A stretch of 64,000 bases of DNA from Polycyclovorans algicola TG408. Its GTDB lineage: Bacteria > Pseudomonadota > Gammaproteobacteria > Nevskiales > Nevskiaceae. The stretch is taken from contig NZ_JOMH01000001.1 in NCBI RefSeq assembly GCF_000711245.1, positions 924,830 to 988,829 on the forward strand, written 5' to 3'. The translations under genes were made by a program, and so were the position numbers. Below the pieces are notes generated by a model. The model saw only the letters and a list, made by a program, of their open reading frames with translations, had not been told where the DNA came from and did no database searches. This document shows, piece after piece, positions 45,540-53,952 of this stretch; the first letter of the stretch is position 1, and each line of letters begins with the position of its first letter.

Positions 45540-46754
45540 GTGAGCGTGCGTGCTTTATGGCGGGCGGCGCTGGTTGTGTTCGGCGTCACATCCGCACATG
45601 CGACGGCGACCGACATGGATCTGGACGTGGTCATGCGGGTCGCCGAGCCTGAGCGCACCGACGCCGAGATGGCGCTCAATCGCGTCGTCGGGGCGCTGCG
45701 CCAGGGTGAACGCGGCGCGGCCCTGCACGAGCTGGAAGCGCTGATCCGCCGCGAGCCCGATTTCCGCGCGGCCCACTGGCTGCACGCCGAGCTGCTGGCG
45801 GCGCGTACGGGTCGCGAGGCGGTGTTGCCGCCGGGTGTTGATCCGCTGGCCTTCGACGAGCTGCGCGCCGAGTTGCACCTGCGCGCCGAGGCCGAAGCCG
45901 CGCTGCCGGCCGATGGCGATGTGCCCAACGCGGTCATGGCGTTGGCGGCTCGCCACCCTTATCTGCTCGTGGTTGACCTCAAGCTGGCACGGCTTTACGT
46001 CCTCGAGAATGACGGTGGCCGGCTCAGTGTCGTTCGGCACCACTACGCCGCCATCGGCCGTAACGGCAGTCGCAAAATGCTCGAGGGTGATTTGCGCACC
46101 CCGGTTGGCGTCTATCACGTCACCCAATGGCGCGACGGCGCCACGCTGCCGGACCTTTACGGCTCCGGGGCGTTCCCGGTCGACTACCCCAATGCCTGGG
46201 ACCAGTTCAGGCAGCGCACCGGCTACGGCATCTGGCTGCACGGCGTGCCGACCGGGACGTATACGCGGGCGCCGAAATCGTCGGAAGGCTGCGTGACCAT
46301 GGCCAATGACGACCTGACCGCGCTGCGTCCGTTCATCGAGGTGGGTCAGACGCCGGTGGTGTTCAGTGACGAATTGCGCTGGCTGTCGCCTGCCGAGGCG
46401 ACGTCAGAGCGGCAGACCTGGCTCGGACGCCTCGAAGGCTGGCGCAATGCGTGGGCGTCGGTCGATACCGAGGGCTATCTGGCGCATTACCACCCCGAAT
46501 TCAGCACGCCCGACATGACCCGCGCGCAGTTCGTCGACCACAAGCGGCGCGTGAACCAAGGCAAAACGTTTATCGACATCGAGATTGACGACCTCAACTT
46601 ATGGCGCTACCCCGGCGTCGACGAGCCGATGGTGCTGGTTGAGTTCACCCAGCGGTATCGCTCGAACAATTATTCGTCGGTGTCGCAGAAGCAGCAGTAT
46701 TGGCGGCAGCTTGCCGATGGACGCTGGACGATTTTTCGCGAGGTGAATCGCTGA
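45540..46754 (+). CDS. L,D-transpeptidase (YkuD) with C-terminal NTF2-like domain
   Basis: A 404-residue exported enzyme acting on peptidoglycan stem peptides. A signal peptide (ending AHATA) is followed by a short helical region and a YkuD domain (about 135-285): LLVVDLKLARLYVLEND, RTPVGVYHVTQW, IWLHGVPTG with the catalytic-type His, and the nucleophile Cys in KSSEGCVTMAN. The usual S-H/x-G-C pattern is here S-E-G-C. The C-terminal NTF2-like domain (about 300-404) matches that of the preceding TPR protein. H. pylori Csd6 combines the same two domain types and acts as an L,D-carboxypeptidase. Start: GTG 45540, or GTG 45546. Confidence 0.88.
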   Translation: MSVRALWRAALVVFGVTSAHATATDMDLDVVMRVAEPERTDAEMALNRVVGALRQGERGAALHELEALIRREPDFRAAHWLHAELLAARTGREAVLPPGVDPLAFDELRAELHLRAEAEAALPADGDVPNAVMALAARHPYLLVVDLKLARLYVLENDGGRLSVVRHHYAAIGRNGSRKMLEGDLRTPVGVYHVTQWRDGATLPDLYGSGAFPVDYPNAWDQFRQRTGYGIWLHGVPTGTYTRAPKSSEGCVTMANDDLTALRPFIEVGQTPVVFSDELRWLSPAEATSERQTWLGRLEGWRNAWASVDTEGYLAHYHPEFSTPDMTRAQFVDHKRRVNQGKTFIDIEIDDLNLWRYPGVDEPMVLVEFTQRYRSNNYSSVSQKQQYWRQLADGRWTIFREVNR

Positions 46755-46777
46755 TCGCGTTGAAGGGCTTGCTCCAT

Positions 46778-46957
46778 GGGTTTTAGGGGCGATTCGGCAC
46801 GTTTTGACGGGCTTGGTTGGTTTCGTCGATGGCGCCGTGAGCTTTGATGGGCCTGCTGGCGGGCTGGGTTTCATGACCGGCACCGTCCAGATTAAGGGTC
46901 GGTCTGGTGGGTTACACGAACGGTACCGCTGGTTTTGATGGGCCTGCTGGCCGGGAC
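46778..46957. repeat. Degenerate ~45-bp tandem end units flanking palindromic element A
   Basis: Four imperfect copies of a unit beginning GGGTTT and usually ending TTTGATGGGCCTGCTGGC start at about 46778, 46819, 46866 and 46909; the last merges with the left terminus of the palindromic element. Further units in the opposite orientation lie on the far side, between about 47400 and 47510, for example GGGTTTCATGACCGGCACCG read on the minus strand. No gene is visible in this stretch. Confidence 0.7.
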
Positions 46958-47415
46958 TGCCCCCGGCGGGGCACTCACTTTTCTACTGCTAGAAAAGTAA
47001 GCAAAAGAGCCACCCCATGTTTCGGCTTTGGGCTTTCAGCCCAAAGGCCCCTGCGCTTCTCGCGTCAGGCGGGCTTGCGCAAACTCGCTACGCTCAGACA
47101 AGCGCAAGCCTTGATCGCCTGCCGCTCCGATGCTCGGCCGAAACAAAGGGGGAGAACGTCAAAAGCGAAAAGCCGGCGACGGCTTTTGCTGTTCAACCCC
47201 CGTCTGACCGGGCCGAGCATCGCAGCAGGGGAGGGATCAGACTCGCGGTTGTCTGAGCGAAGCGAGTTCCGCGAGGCCCCGCACCTGCGAGAAGCGCAGG
47301 GCACCCCGCGACAGCGGGGCCCGGCAGTGGGGCACCTTCTTTTGGTTTCTTTTCTTGGTGTCAAGAAAAGAAACTGCACCGCCGGGGGCAATCCCGGCCA
47401 GCAGGCCCATCAAAA
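46933..47415. repeat. Long imperfect-palindrome element, copy A
   Basis: A 483-bp intergenic element between the transpeptidase and sufE genes. Its termini are inverted (GATGGGCCTGCTGGCCGGG at the left and its complement at the right) and the whole folds about a centre at 47177 (AAAAGCC...GGCTTTT). The two ~240-bp arms are homologous but distinct in type. Local hairpins include 46977-46998, 47242-47248 with 47269-47275, and 47346-47373. A second copy in opposite orientation is at 57657-58170. Short open frames on both strands inside it are not credible genes. Confidence 0.85.
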
Positions 47416-47512
47416 CCGACGGTGCCGGTCATGAAACCCGCCCGGCGGACCATTAACCCGCGCCGTGCTGGACTTGAAACCCCGTCAACACCGGGCGCCG
47501 TCCCGGAAAAAC

Positions 47513-47932
47513 TCAGCCGCCCCCCGCAGCCTCTGCCTGGGCCATGCCCTTGATCCGCTCGGTCATTGCATAGAACCCATTCCGGCGATTCATCGAGATG
47601 TGGTTCTCCAGCCCCAGCTGGGCAAACGTGCCAGGAATGTCGAGCGACAGAATGGTCTGCGGGGTCTGGTCCTGCACCATGGCGAACAGCAGCGCGATCA
47701 GGCCGCGCACGATGTGGGCGTCCGAGTCACCTCGAAAATGCAAGGTGCCGTCACGCAAGTCGTGGTCCATCCACACCTGGCTCATGCAGCCGCGTACCTT
47801 GTTGAGGTCGGTATGCGCTTCGTCCGGCAGCGGCTCCAGCTTTTTGCCCAGGTCCAGCAGCAAGGCATAGCGGGCTTCCCAGTCGTCCAGCATTTCGAAG
47901 CTGGCGGCGATGTCGTCAATGTTCATGTCCAT
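47513..47932 (-). CDS. sufE: SufE family Fe-S assembly sulfur acceptor
   Basis: A 139-residue SufE/CsdE-type protein that accepts persulfide sulfur from a cysteine desulfurase and passes it on for Fe-S cluster assembly. The catalytic Cys is in [10 protein letters not shown] near residue 50; [17 protein letters not shown] and [11 protein letters not shown] are typical. No sufS or csdA gene is adjacent. It is divergent from rph with a 49-bp gap. ATG 47932 or 47926 may be the start. Confidence 0.92.
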   Translation of the reverse strand: MDMNIDDIAASFEMLDDWEARYALLLDLGKKLEPLPDEAHTDLNKVRGCMSQVWMDHDLRDGTLHFRGDSDAHIVRGLIALLFAMVQDQTPQTILSLDIPGTFAQLGLENHISMNRRNGFYAMTERIKGMAQAEAAGGG

Positions 47933-47981
47933 ATTCTACGGCTCGCTATACTTCGCGCCCTTTTTTGACCCGGCTAAACCC

Positions 47982-48707
47982 ATGACGTTTTCCCGCCCCA
48001 GTGGCCGCAGCACCGATGCCTTACGCGACGTGAAGATCGAACGCGGCTTCACCCGCCACGCCGAAGGCTCGGTGCTGATTCACATGGGCGGCACGCAGGT
48101 GCTGTGCACGGCGAGTCTTGAAGAGCGCGGCCCGCCGTGGAAGAAGGATGGTGGTTGGGTGACCGCCGAGTACGGCATGTTGCCGCGCGCCACCCACACC
48201 CGCAGCCGCCGCGAAGCCGCACAGGGCAAGCAGTCGGGCCGCACCCAGGAAATCCAGCGCCTCATCGGCCGCAGCCTGCGGGCCTGCGTGGATCTGGACG
48301 CGCTGGGCGCGCAGACCATCACCCTGGACTGCGACGTGTTGCAGGCCGACGGCGGCACCCGCTGCGCATCCATCACCGGGGCTTATATTGCCCTCTGCGA
48401 TGCCGTGGCCAAGGCGCGCAAGGGCGGCAAGCTGAAGCGCAATCCGATTCTCGGGCACGTCGCGGCGGTCAGCGTCGGGGTGTATCAAGGTCAGCCGGTG
48501 CTGGATCTGGACTATCTCGAAGACTCGGCCTGCGAGTGCGACATGAATGTGGTCATGAACGACGCCGGACATTTCATCGAAGTGCAGGGCACCGCCGAGG
48601 GCCACGCCTTTCGCCGTGAAGAACTGGATCAGTTGCTTGACCTTGCCAGTGGCGGCATTTCCCAACTCATCGCCCTGCAGCGGCAGGCCCTCGAACAGGT
48701 GGCATGA
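47982..48707 (+). CDS. rph: Ribonuclease PH
   Basis: A 241-residue phosphorolytic 3' exoribonuclease that trims tRNA precursors. Typical segments are [19 protein letters not shown] at the start, [18 protein letters not shown] (about 36), [17 protein letters not shown] (about 59), [15 protein letters not shown] (about 84) and [19 protein letters not shown] (about 113). A TATACT -10-like element lies at 47947-47952. It starts a coupled rightward operon: its stop overlaps the CobW-like start by four bases. Confidence 0.97.
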   Translation: MTFSRPSGRSTDALRDVKIERGFTRHAEGSVLIHMGGTQVLCTASLEERGPPWKKDGGWVTAEYGMLPRATHTRSRREAAQGKQSGRTQEIQRLIGRSLRACVDLDALGAQTITLDCDVLQADGGTRCASITGAYIALCDAVAKARKGGKLKRNPILGHVAAVSVGVYQGQPVLDLDYLEDSACECDMNVVMNDAGHFIEVQGTAEGHAFRREELDQLLDLASGGISQLIALQRQALEQVA

Positions 48708-49750
48708 ACGACGCGCCCGCCGACACGCGCATTCCGGTTGCCGTGCTCACCGGGTTTCTCGGGGCGGGCAAGACGACCCTGCTTAATTTTCTGCTGCGCC
48801 ACCCGGCGATGCAGGGCACGGCGGTGGTGGTCAACGAGTTTGGCGATGTCGGGCTGGACCATCACCTGATTGAAGCCGCCGTCCACGACGTTGAATTGAT
48901 TGAAGGCGGCTGCCTGTGCTGCACGGTGCGCGGCGCCCTCGGGGATGCGCTGATCAAGCTGCTCGACCGCAGCGGCAAGGACGGCTGGCCGCCGATCAAA
49001 CGCATCATTCTGGAAACCACCGGCGTTGCCGAACCCGGCCCCATCCTGCGCGAACTGGCCGCGTCGCCCGAGCTTAGCGGTCGCGTACGCAGTGACGGCA
49101 CCACCACCCTGGTTGATGCTGCGGTCGGCGCCGACACCTTGGCCCGGCAGCGCATCGCCCGCACCCAGGTCGCGGCGGCCGACCAACTGCTGATCAGCAA
49201 GGCTGATCTGGTCGAGCCCCCCGCGCTGGACGCATTGCAAAGTCAGTTGCGCGCACTTAACCCTGAAGCGCCGATCGACATCCTCAACAAAGGCGCGGCC
49301 AAACCGCAGCAACTCTTCGGTACCGCGCAACGGGGTGCAACCCAAACCGCGCCGCTACTGACATGGCTCACCGAGGCCAAGCCAGTGCGCTTCACCCCAC
49401 TCACCGATGACACGCCCGCGCCCGATCTCGACGGTATCGACAGCTTTAGCGTGGTGCTCGACGCGCCGCTGCCCGAATGGCGCTTTTACGGCTGGCTGAG
49501 CTTTCTGCGCGGCCTGTCGGGGCCTGATCTGCTGCGCGTCAAAGGGTTCGTCAACCTTGAAGGCCAGCTTGGCCCGGTGTTGATTCACGGCGTGCAGGGT
49601 GTTTTCCACGAACCTGAATCGCGTGATGCCTGGCCCACCGATGATCACCGCACGCGGCTGGTGTTTATCACCCAGGGCTGGGGCAAGGAGACGGTGCGCA
49701 GCACGCTGGGCTACCTCACCGGCGAAGCCGACGACGAGGCCTCGACATGA
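48704..49750 (+). CDS. CobW/G3E family GTPase (metal chaperone-like)
   Basis: A 348-residue G3E GTPase. Walker A is [17 protein letters not shown] (about 14), the metal-binding CxCC motif is [13 protein letters not shown] (about 68), and the G3 region is [19 protein letters not shown] is the NKxD-like motif. The C-terminal CobW_C domain starts near 240 and lacks a long histidine-rich tail. Members deliver zinc, cobalt or other metals. It is inserted between rph and rdgB, with ATGA overlaps on both sides; there is no visible cobalamin gene context. Confidence 0.92.
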   Translation: MNDAPADTRIPVAVLTGFLGAGKTTLLNFLLRHPAMQGTAVVVNEFGDVGLDHHLIEAAVHDVELIEGGCLCCTVRGALGDALIKLLDRSGKDGWPPIKRIILETTGVAEPGPILRELAASPELSGRVRSDGTTTLVDAAVGADTLARQRIARTQVAAADQLLISKADLVEPPALDALQSQLRALNPEAPIDILNKGAAKPQQLFGTAQRGATQTAPLLTWLTEAKPVRFTPLTDDTPAPDLDGIDSFSVVLDAPLPEWRFYGWLSFLRGLSGPDLLRVKGFVNLEGQLGPVLIHGVQGVFHEPESRDAWPTDDHRTRLVFITQGWGKETVRSTLGYLTGEADDEAST

Positions 49751-50361
49751 GCCGGCAACTGGTTCTGGCCTCCCAGAACCCCAAAAAATCCAAGGAGCTG
49801 GACGCCCTGCTGCGACCGCTGGGCTGGCAGGTACGGCCGCTGTCGGACTTCACCGGCGAGTCGCCAGTGGAAGACGCATCGACCTTTGTCGAAAATGCGC
49901 TGATCAAAGCGCGGCATGCCGCCCGGCTCAGCGGCCTGCCCGCCATTGCCGATGACTCGGGGCTGGAAGTGGATGCCCTCGGCGGTGCGCCAGGCGTTTA
50001 TTCGGCGCGCTATGCCGGTGAGCCTTCGGACGATGCCGCCAACAACCGCAAGTTGCTCGACGCGCTGGCCGGCCTGCCCCCCGAGCGCCGCGGTGCACGT
50101 TTCGTCTGCGCACTGGCGCTGCTGCGCCACGCCGACGACCCGGTGCCGGTCATCGCCATCGGCACCTGGTCGGGGCAGATACTTGCGGCGCCGCGTGGTC
50201 AAGGCGGCTTCGGTTACGACCCGCTGTTCCTCGTGCCAGAACTGGAGGGCCGCAGTGCGGCCGAACTGAGTGCAGACGAAAAGGCGCAGCACAGCCATCG
50301 TGGGGGTGCATTGCGCAATCTGGCGAACCAACTCGGAAATGACAGCTTCTTGTCTAAATGA
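49747..50361 (+). CDS. rdgB: dITP/XTP pyrophosphatase
   Basis: A 204-residue house-cleaning NTPase that removes dITP and XTP. It has LVLASQNPKKSKELDALL at the start, TFVENALIKARHAA (about 40), ADDSGLEVDALGGAPGVYSARYAG (about 58-81), and GGFGYDPLFLVPE (about 155), followed by the conserved KAQHSHRG. It overlaps the CobW-like gene by four bases. Its last codons overlap the left half of the VapB operator-like palindrome. Confidence 0.96.
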   Translation: MSRQLVLASQNPKKSKELDALLRPLGWQVRPLSDFTGESPVEDASTFVENALIKARHAARLSGLPAIADDSGLEVDALGGAPGVYSARYAGEPSDDAANNRKLLDALAGLPPERRGARFVCALALLRHADDPVPVIAIGTWSGQILAAPRGQGGFGYDPLFLVPELEGRSAAELSADEKAQHSHRGGALRNLANQLGNDSFLSK

Positions 50362-50386
50362 CAGATCAAGCGTAATTTGTCATTTA
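50355..50386. promoter_or_regulatory. Probable VapBC operator
   Basis: A perfect 9-bp inverted repeat, TAAATGACA and TGTCATTTA, with a 14-bp spacer, 24 bp before the vapB start. Its AT-rich halves stand out from the surrounding GC-rich DNA. VapBC complexes usually repress their own promoter through such palindromes. The left half overlaps the rdgB stop codon. Confidence 0.65.
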
Positions 50387-50410
50387 TGTTACGGGTTGGA
50401 GGTTGATGTC

Positions 50411-50680
50411 ATGTATGCCGTGAAACTTTCCGAAGGCGGTCGGGTGGTCATCCCGGCCGAAGTGCGGCGCGCCCTCGAAGTGCAGGAAGGCGACAGCCTG
50501 GTGCTCGACGTGAAGGACGGTGAAATCCGCCTGTACAGCCGTCGTGAGCAGTTGCGGCGTGCGCAGGCGCTTTTCCAGCGTTATTTCCCACCCGGCGGGG
50601 TGTCGTTGGTGGATGAGTTGATTGCCGAGCGCCGCGCCGAAGCGGCACGAGAGGACGACGAGCTTGCCGGTCGTTCTTGA
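50411..50680 (+). CDS. vapB: AbrB/MazE-fold antitoxin (VapB)
   Basis: An 89-residue antitoxin. The N-terminal swapped-hairpin AbrB domain reads KLSEGGRVVIPAEVRRALEV and EGDSLVLDVKDGEIRLYS; the charged C-terminal tail (ELIAERRAEAAREDDEL) should wrap the toxin. It would neutralise the PIN toxin encoded downstream and repress the operon with it. GGAGG lies eight bases before the ATG. The toxin gene overlaps its end by 17 bp. Confidence 0.9.
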   Translation: MYAVKLSEGGRVVIPAEVRRALEVQEGDSLVLDVKDGEIRLYSRREQLRRAQALFQRYFPPGGVSLVDELIAERRAEAAREDDELAGRS

Positions 50681-51053
50681 TACCTCGGCACTGCTGGCGA
50701 GCCTGTACGGCGAGCCGGGCAAGCTGCGCGTTGATGCGGTGCTGCTGGGCGGCGAGGCCTGCTGGTCGGCCGTCAATTACGCCGAGTTTGCGACCAAGTG
50801 TTGCGCGGGCGGCATGACTGCCGACGAGGTCGAGTTGATCGCGGCAGCCTATGAGTTGCGCGTGGTGCCGTTTGACGCGCCGCTGGCACTGGCCACCGGC
50901 GCCCTGCGCAACGCCACCCGCCATCTGGGTCTGTCGTTGGGCGACCGCGCCTGCCTGGCCTTGGGGCAGCAGCTCGGCGCCACCGTGCTGACGGCTGATC
51001 GGGCCTGGAGTGCGCTTGAGATTGGCATCACCATCGAGTGCATCCGCCCTTGA
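50664..51053 (+). CDS. vapC: PIN-domain toxin VapC
   Basis: A 129-residue PIN ribonuclease toxin. All four acidic positions are visible: VVLDTSALLASL (start), SAVNYAEFATK (about 35), LSLGDRACLALG (about 92) and VLTADRAW (about 110). VapC toxins usually cleave tRNA or rRNA to stop growth. TTG 50664 fits best, with AGAGG upstream; ATG 50622 would overlap the antitoxin by 59 bp. The 3' end overlaps the hemW start by 16 bp. Confidence 0.9.
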   Translation: MPVVLDTSALLASLYGEPGKLRVDAVLLGGEACWSAVNYAEFATKCCAGGMTADEVELIAAAYELRVVPFDAPLALATGALRNATRHLGLSLGDRACLALGQQLGATVLTADRAWSALEIGITIECIRP

Positions 51054-52192
51054 ATTCAGCCCCACTGGCGCTGTATCTGCACTTTCCGTGGTGCGTGCGC
51101 AAATGCCCGTACTGCGATTTCAACTCCCACACCCTGCGCGGCGAAGTGCCCGAGGCCGACTACGTGGCGGCGCTGCTGCGCGATCTGGATGCCGACCTGC
51201 TCAGCCTTGGCGACCAGGTTCGGCCGGTGACCAGCGCGTTTCTGGGCGGCGGCACGCCCAGCCTGTTTTCAGGCGCGGCCCTGCAGCAGGTCCTCGATGG
51301 CGTTCGCGCCCGCGTCGGATTTGTGGACGACGCCGAGATCACCCTCGAAGCCAATCCCGGCACGGTGGACGAGGCGCACTTTGCCGGGTATCGAGCGGCG
51401 GGCATCAACCGGCTGTCGATTGGCGTGCAGAGCTTCAACCCCGCGCACCTGAAGCGGCTGGGGCGCATTCACGGCGCCGATGACGCGCTGCGGGCGATGC
51501 GGGTGGCGCGCGCGGCGGGCTTCGACAATGTCAATCTGGATCTGATGTTTGGCCTGCCGGATCAGATAGCCAACGAGGCGCTGGCCGATCTGGCGCAGGC
51601 CGTCGCGCTGTCACCGGAACACCTGTCGGTGTACCAGTTGACGCTGGAGCCCAACACCGAATTCGCCGCCCGCCCGCCACCGCTGCCGGATGATGACCGC
51701 GTCGCCGACATGCAGATTGCGCTGCAGGCGCGGCTGGCGGATGCGGGCTATGCCCAGTACGAGGTCTCGGCTTACGCGCAGTCAGGGCGGCAGTCGCGGC
51801 ACAACCTGACTTACTGGGCCTTTGGCGACTATCTGGGCGTTGGCGCCGGTGCCCACGGCAAGTTCACCCTGGCCGGGCAGGTGCAGCGCCGCGCCAAACA
51901 CAAACACCCAAAAACGTATCTCGCCACCGCCGGCGCGCCCTCGGCGTGGCAGGAAAACCGAGTCGTGCCGCCGGCCGAGCTGCCGTTCGAGTTTGCGATG
52001 AACGCCCTGCGCTTGGTCGACGGGTTCACGCCCATGCAGTTTGAACACGCGACCGGGTTGCCGATGACGGTGCTGGACGACGCGCTCGACAAGGCACGTG
52101 CGCAGGGCCTGATCAATGAAGAGGGCGGCAGGCTGCGTGCCAGCCCGCTGGGCTACCGGCACTTGAATCGCTTGATGGGCCTGTTTCTGTAA
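51038..52192 (+). CDS. hemW: Radical SAM heme chaperone HemW
   Basis: About 384 residues. Radical SAM cluster C-x3-C-x2-C is in FPWCVRKCPYCDFNSH (about 18-33), followed by FLGGGTPSLFSG, EITLEANPGTVD, GINRLSIGVQSF and DLMFGLPDQ, all typical of HemW (YggW). HemW binds and delivers heme and is not a coproporphyrinogen oxidase. The start is GTG 51038 or TTG 51050; both overlap vapC. In many gammaproteobacteria hemW directly follows rdgB; here vapBC lies between. Confidence 0.94.
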   Translation: MHPPLNSAPLALYLHFPWCVRKCPYCDFNSHTLRGEVPEADYVAALLRDLDADLLSLGDQVRPVTSAFLGGGTPSLFSGAALQQVLDGVRARVGFVDDAEITLEANPGTVDEAHFAGYRAAGINRLSIGVQSFNPAHLKRLGRIHGADDALRAMRVARAAGFDNVNLDLMFGLPDQIANEALADLAQAVALSPEHLSVYQLTLEPNTEFAARPPPLPDDDRVADMQIALQARLADAGYAQYEVSAYAQSGRQSRHNLTYWAFGDYLGVGAGAHGKFTLAGQVQRRAKHKHPKTYLATAGAPSAWQENRVVPPAELPFEFAMNALRLVDGFTPMQFEHATGLPMTVLDDALDKARAQGLINEEGGRLRASPLGYRHLNRLMGLFL

Positions 52193-52223
52193 GACCGCTG
52201 GACGCAACGACCCAAGATGGGGT

Positions 52224-52238
52224 GGATGCGACGCATCC
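52224..52238. other. 15-bp palindrome upstream of pstS
   Basis: GGATGCG-A-CGCATCC, perfect 7-bp arms, in the 111-bp gap between hemW and pstS. No PHO box is visible. It could end the hemW transcript or bind a regulator; the sequence does not decide. Confidence 0.4.
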
Positions 52239-52303
52239 GAAAATGCGTAAACGCCCGAAACTCAGTTGCTGTGGTTGCGCCCCCTCTTCATGCGGATTTG
52301 CAC

Positions 52304-53104
52304 ATGCCAAAAATATGCATTGCCCTGCTGGTCCTGCTGCTGACCGCTTGCAGCCGAGGCGACGGCGAGCGGCTGGTGATCACCGGGTCGAGCACGGTGG
52401 CGCCGCTGGTCAACGAGATGGCGCGTCGCTACGCGGCGCTGCAGCCCGGCTTGCGCATCGAGGTGCAGACCGGGGGCTCGTCGCGCGGCATCAGTGATGC
52501 CCGCAGCGGCCTGGCCGACATCGGCATGGTGTCGCGCGCGCTGCGCGACGACGAGACAGATCTGCTGGCCACGCCGATTGCCCGTGACGGCATTGCGCTG
52601 ATCGTCCACGCCGACAACCCGGTGGCGGCGCTGTCGGCCGATGAGGTGCGGGCGATCTTCACCGGCCAAGTCAACGACTGGTCGGCGGTGGGCGGCGCAC
52701 CCGGCCCGATCACCGTCATCAACAAGGCCGAGGGGCGCTCCACGCTGGAACTGTTTCTGGCGCACTTCGCACTCGACAATCCGGCGATTCAGGCCGACGT
52801 GGTGATCGGCGATAACGAGCAGGGCATCAAGACACTGGTCAGCGACATCAACGCCATTGCCTACGTGTCGATTGGCTCAGCCGAGTTTGCCGAGCGGCGC
52901 GGCGAGCCCTTACGGCGCCTGCCGATGGGCGGCGTCACGGCGGGCATCGCGCAGCTTCGCGACGGAAGCTTTCCGCTGTCGCGCACACTGAATCTGGTGA
53001 CGCGCGCAGATGCGACGGTCGCCGTGACGGCCTTTCTGGACTACGCCCGGTCGCCGGCGGTGCACGACCTGATCGAGCAGCAGGCCTTCGTGCCGCTGCC
53101 GTGA
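52304..53104 (+). CDS. pstS: Phosphate ABC transporter substrate-binding lipoprotein
   Basis: A 266-residue periplasmic phosphate-binding protein. A lipobox LLTAC (residues about 12-16) marks a lipoprotein. The phosphate-binding motifs ITGSSTVAPLVNEMA, QTGGSSRGI, NPVAALSADEVRAIFTG and KAEGRSTLELFL are present. It is shorter than E. coli PstS. Directly coupled to pstC (GTGA overlap). Confidence 0.93.
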   Translation: MPKICIALLVLLLTACSRGDGERLVITGSSTVAPLVNEMARRYAALQPGLRIEVQTGGSSRGISDARSGLADIGMVSRALRDDETDLLATPIARDGIALIVHADNPVAALSADEVRAIFTGQVNDWSAVGGAPGPITVINKAEGRSTLELFLAHFALDNPAIQADVVIGDNEQGIKTLVSDINAIAYVSIGSAEFAERRGEPLRRLPMGGVTAGIAQLRDGSFPLSRTLNLVTRADATVAVTAFLDYARSPAVHDLIEQQAFVPLP

Positions 53105-53952
53105 GGGACGCCGTTTTCACCACCAGCTTGCGCGCCACGGCGGGCCTCAGTGCCGCGTTGGTGGTGCTGATCGGCGTGTTTCTGCTCATGGCGTCGTGGC
53201 CGGCATTGCAACAGGTGGGCGTGCTGCGCTGGTTGACCGATGACAGTTGGCAGCCACTTTCGGGGCAATTTCTGTTGTGGCCGATGATCGCCGGCAGCCT
53301 GCTCGCGGCCCTGGGCGCGGTGCTGTTGGCCCTGCCGCTGGGGCTGTGCTCGGCGGTGTTCTGCAATTTTTATGCAGCTCCCGCGGTGGCGCGGCCGTGG
53401 CGCCGCACCGTGGAGTTGATGGCCGGCATTCCGTCGGTGGTCTACGGCTTCTGGGGCCTGGTGGTGCTGGTGCCGTGGGTGCGCGCCGTGGCGCCGCCGG
53501 GGCCGAGTCTGTTGGCCGCGACCTTGGTGCTGGCGCTGATGATTCTGCCCACCTTGGCGGTCAGCGCCGATGCCGCGCTGGCGGCGGTATCGGGGTCGTT
53601 GCGCCAGGCTGGACAGGCGCTGGGACTGGGGCGGGTGAGCCAGATCACCCGTATTGCGTTGCCCGCCGCGCGCGCCGGCATCGTCACCGGCGTGCTGCTG
53701 TCGGTGGCGCGCGCGCTGGGCGAAACCATGGCGGTGCTGATGGTGGCCGGCAACGTGGTGCAGGTGCCGAGCTCGGTGTTTGAGCCGGTGCGGGTGCTGA
53801 CCGCCAACATCGCGTTGGAGATGGCCTATGCCGTGGGCCATCACCGTTCGGCGCTGTTCGTCAGCGGGCTGGTGTTGTTTGCACTCACCGTGCTGCTGGT
53901 GCTGCTGGCCGAGTGGATCAGCCGGGGGCGACGACCGCATGTCCCGGTCTGA
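53101..53952 (+). CDS. pstC: Phosphate ABC transporter permease PstC
   Basis: A 283-residue inner membrane permease with six predicted helices. It has the binding-protein-dependent transport domain with ELMAGIPSVVYGFWGLVVLVP near residue 108 and the EAA-type loop RQAGQALGLGRVSQITRIALP near 170, then RALGETMAVLMVAGN. GTG start overlaps the pstS stop. The stop overlaps pstA by 14 bp. Confidence 0.93.
   Translation: MRDAVFTTSLRATAGLSAALVVLIGVFLLMASWPALQQVGVLRWLTDDSWQPLSGQFLLWPMIAGSLLAALGAVLLALPLGLCSAVFCNFYAAPAVARPWRRTVELMAGIPSVVYGFWGLVVLVPWVRAVAPPGPSLLAATLVLALMILPTLAVSADAALAAVSGSLRQAGQALGLGRVSQITRIALPAARAGIVTGVLLSVARALGETMAVLMVAGNVVQVPSSVFEPVRVLTANIALEMAYAVGHHRSALFVSGLVLFALTVLLVLLAEWISRGRRPHVPV

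Noticed and set aside
46907-47434. Short frames with Pro/Arg-rich translations inside element A, and similar ones in 57741-58225
   Set aside because: They follow from the repeated palindromic DNA, occur on both strands and in several frames, and lack ribosome binding sites. Similar spurious proteins are common in databases for such repeats.
52193-52303. PHO box upstream of pstS
   Set aside because: No pair of CTGTCAT-like direct repeats is present in the gap.
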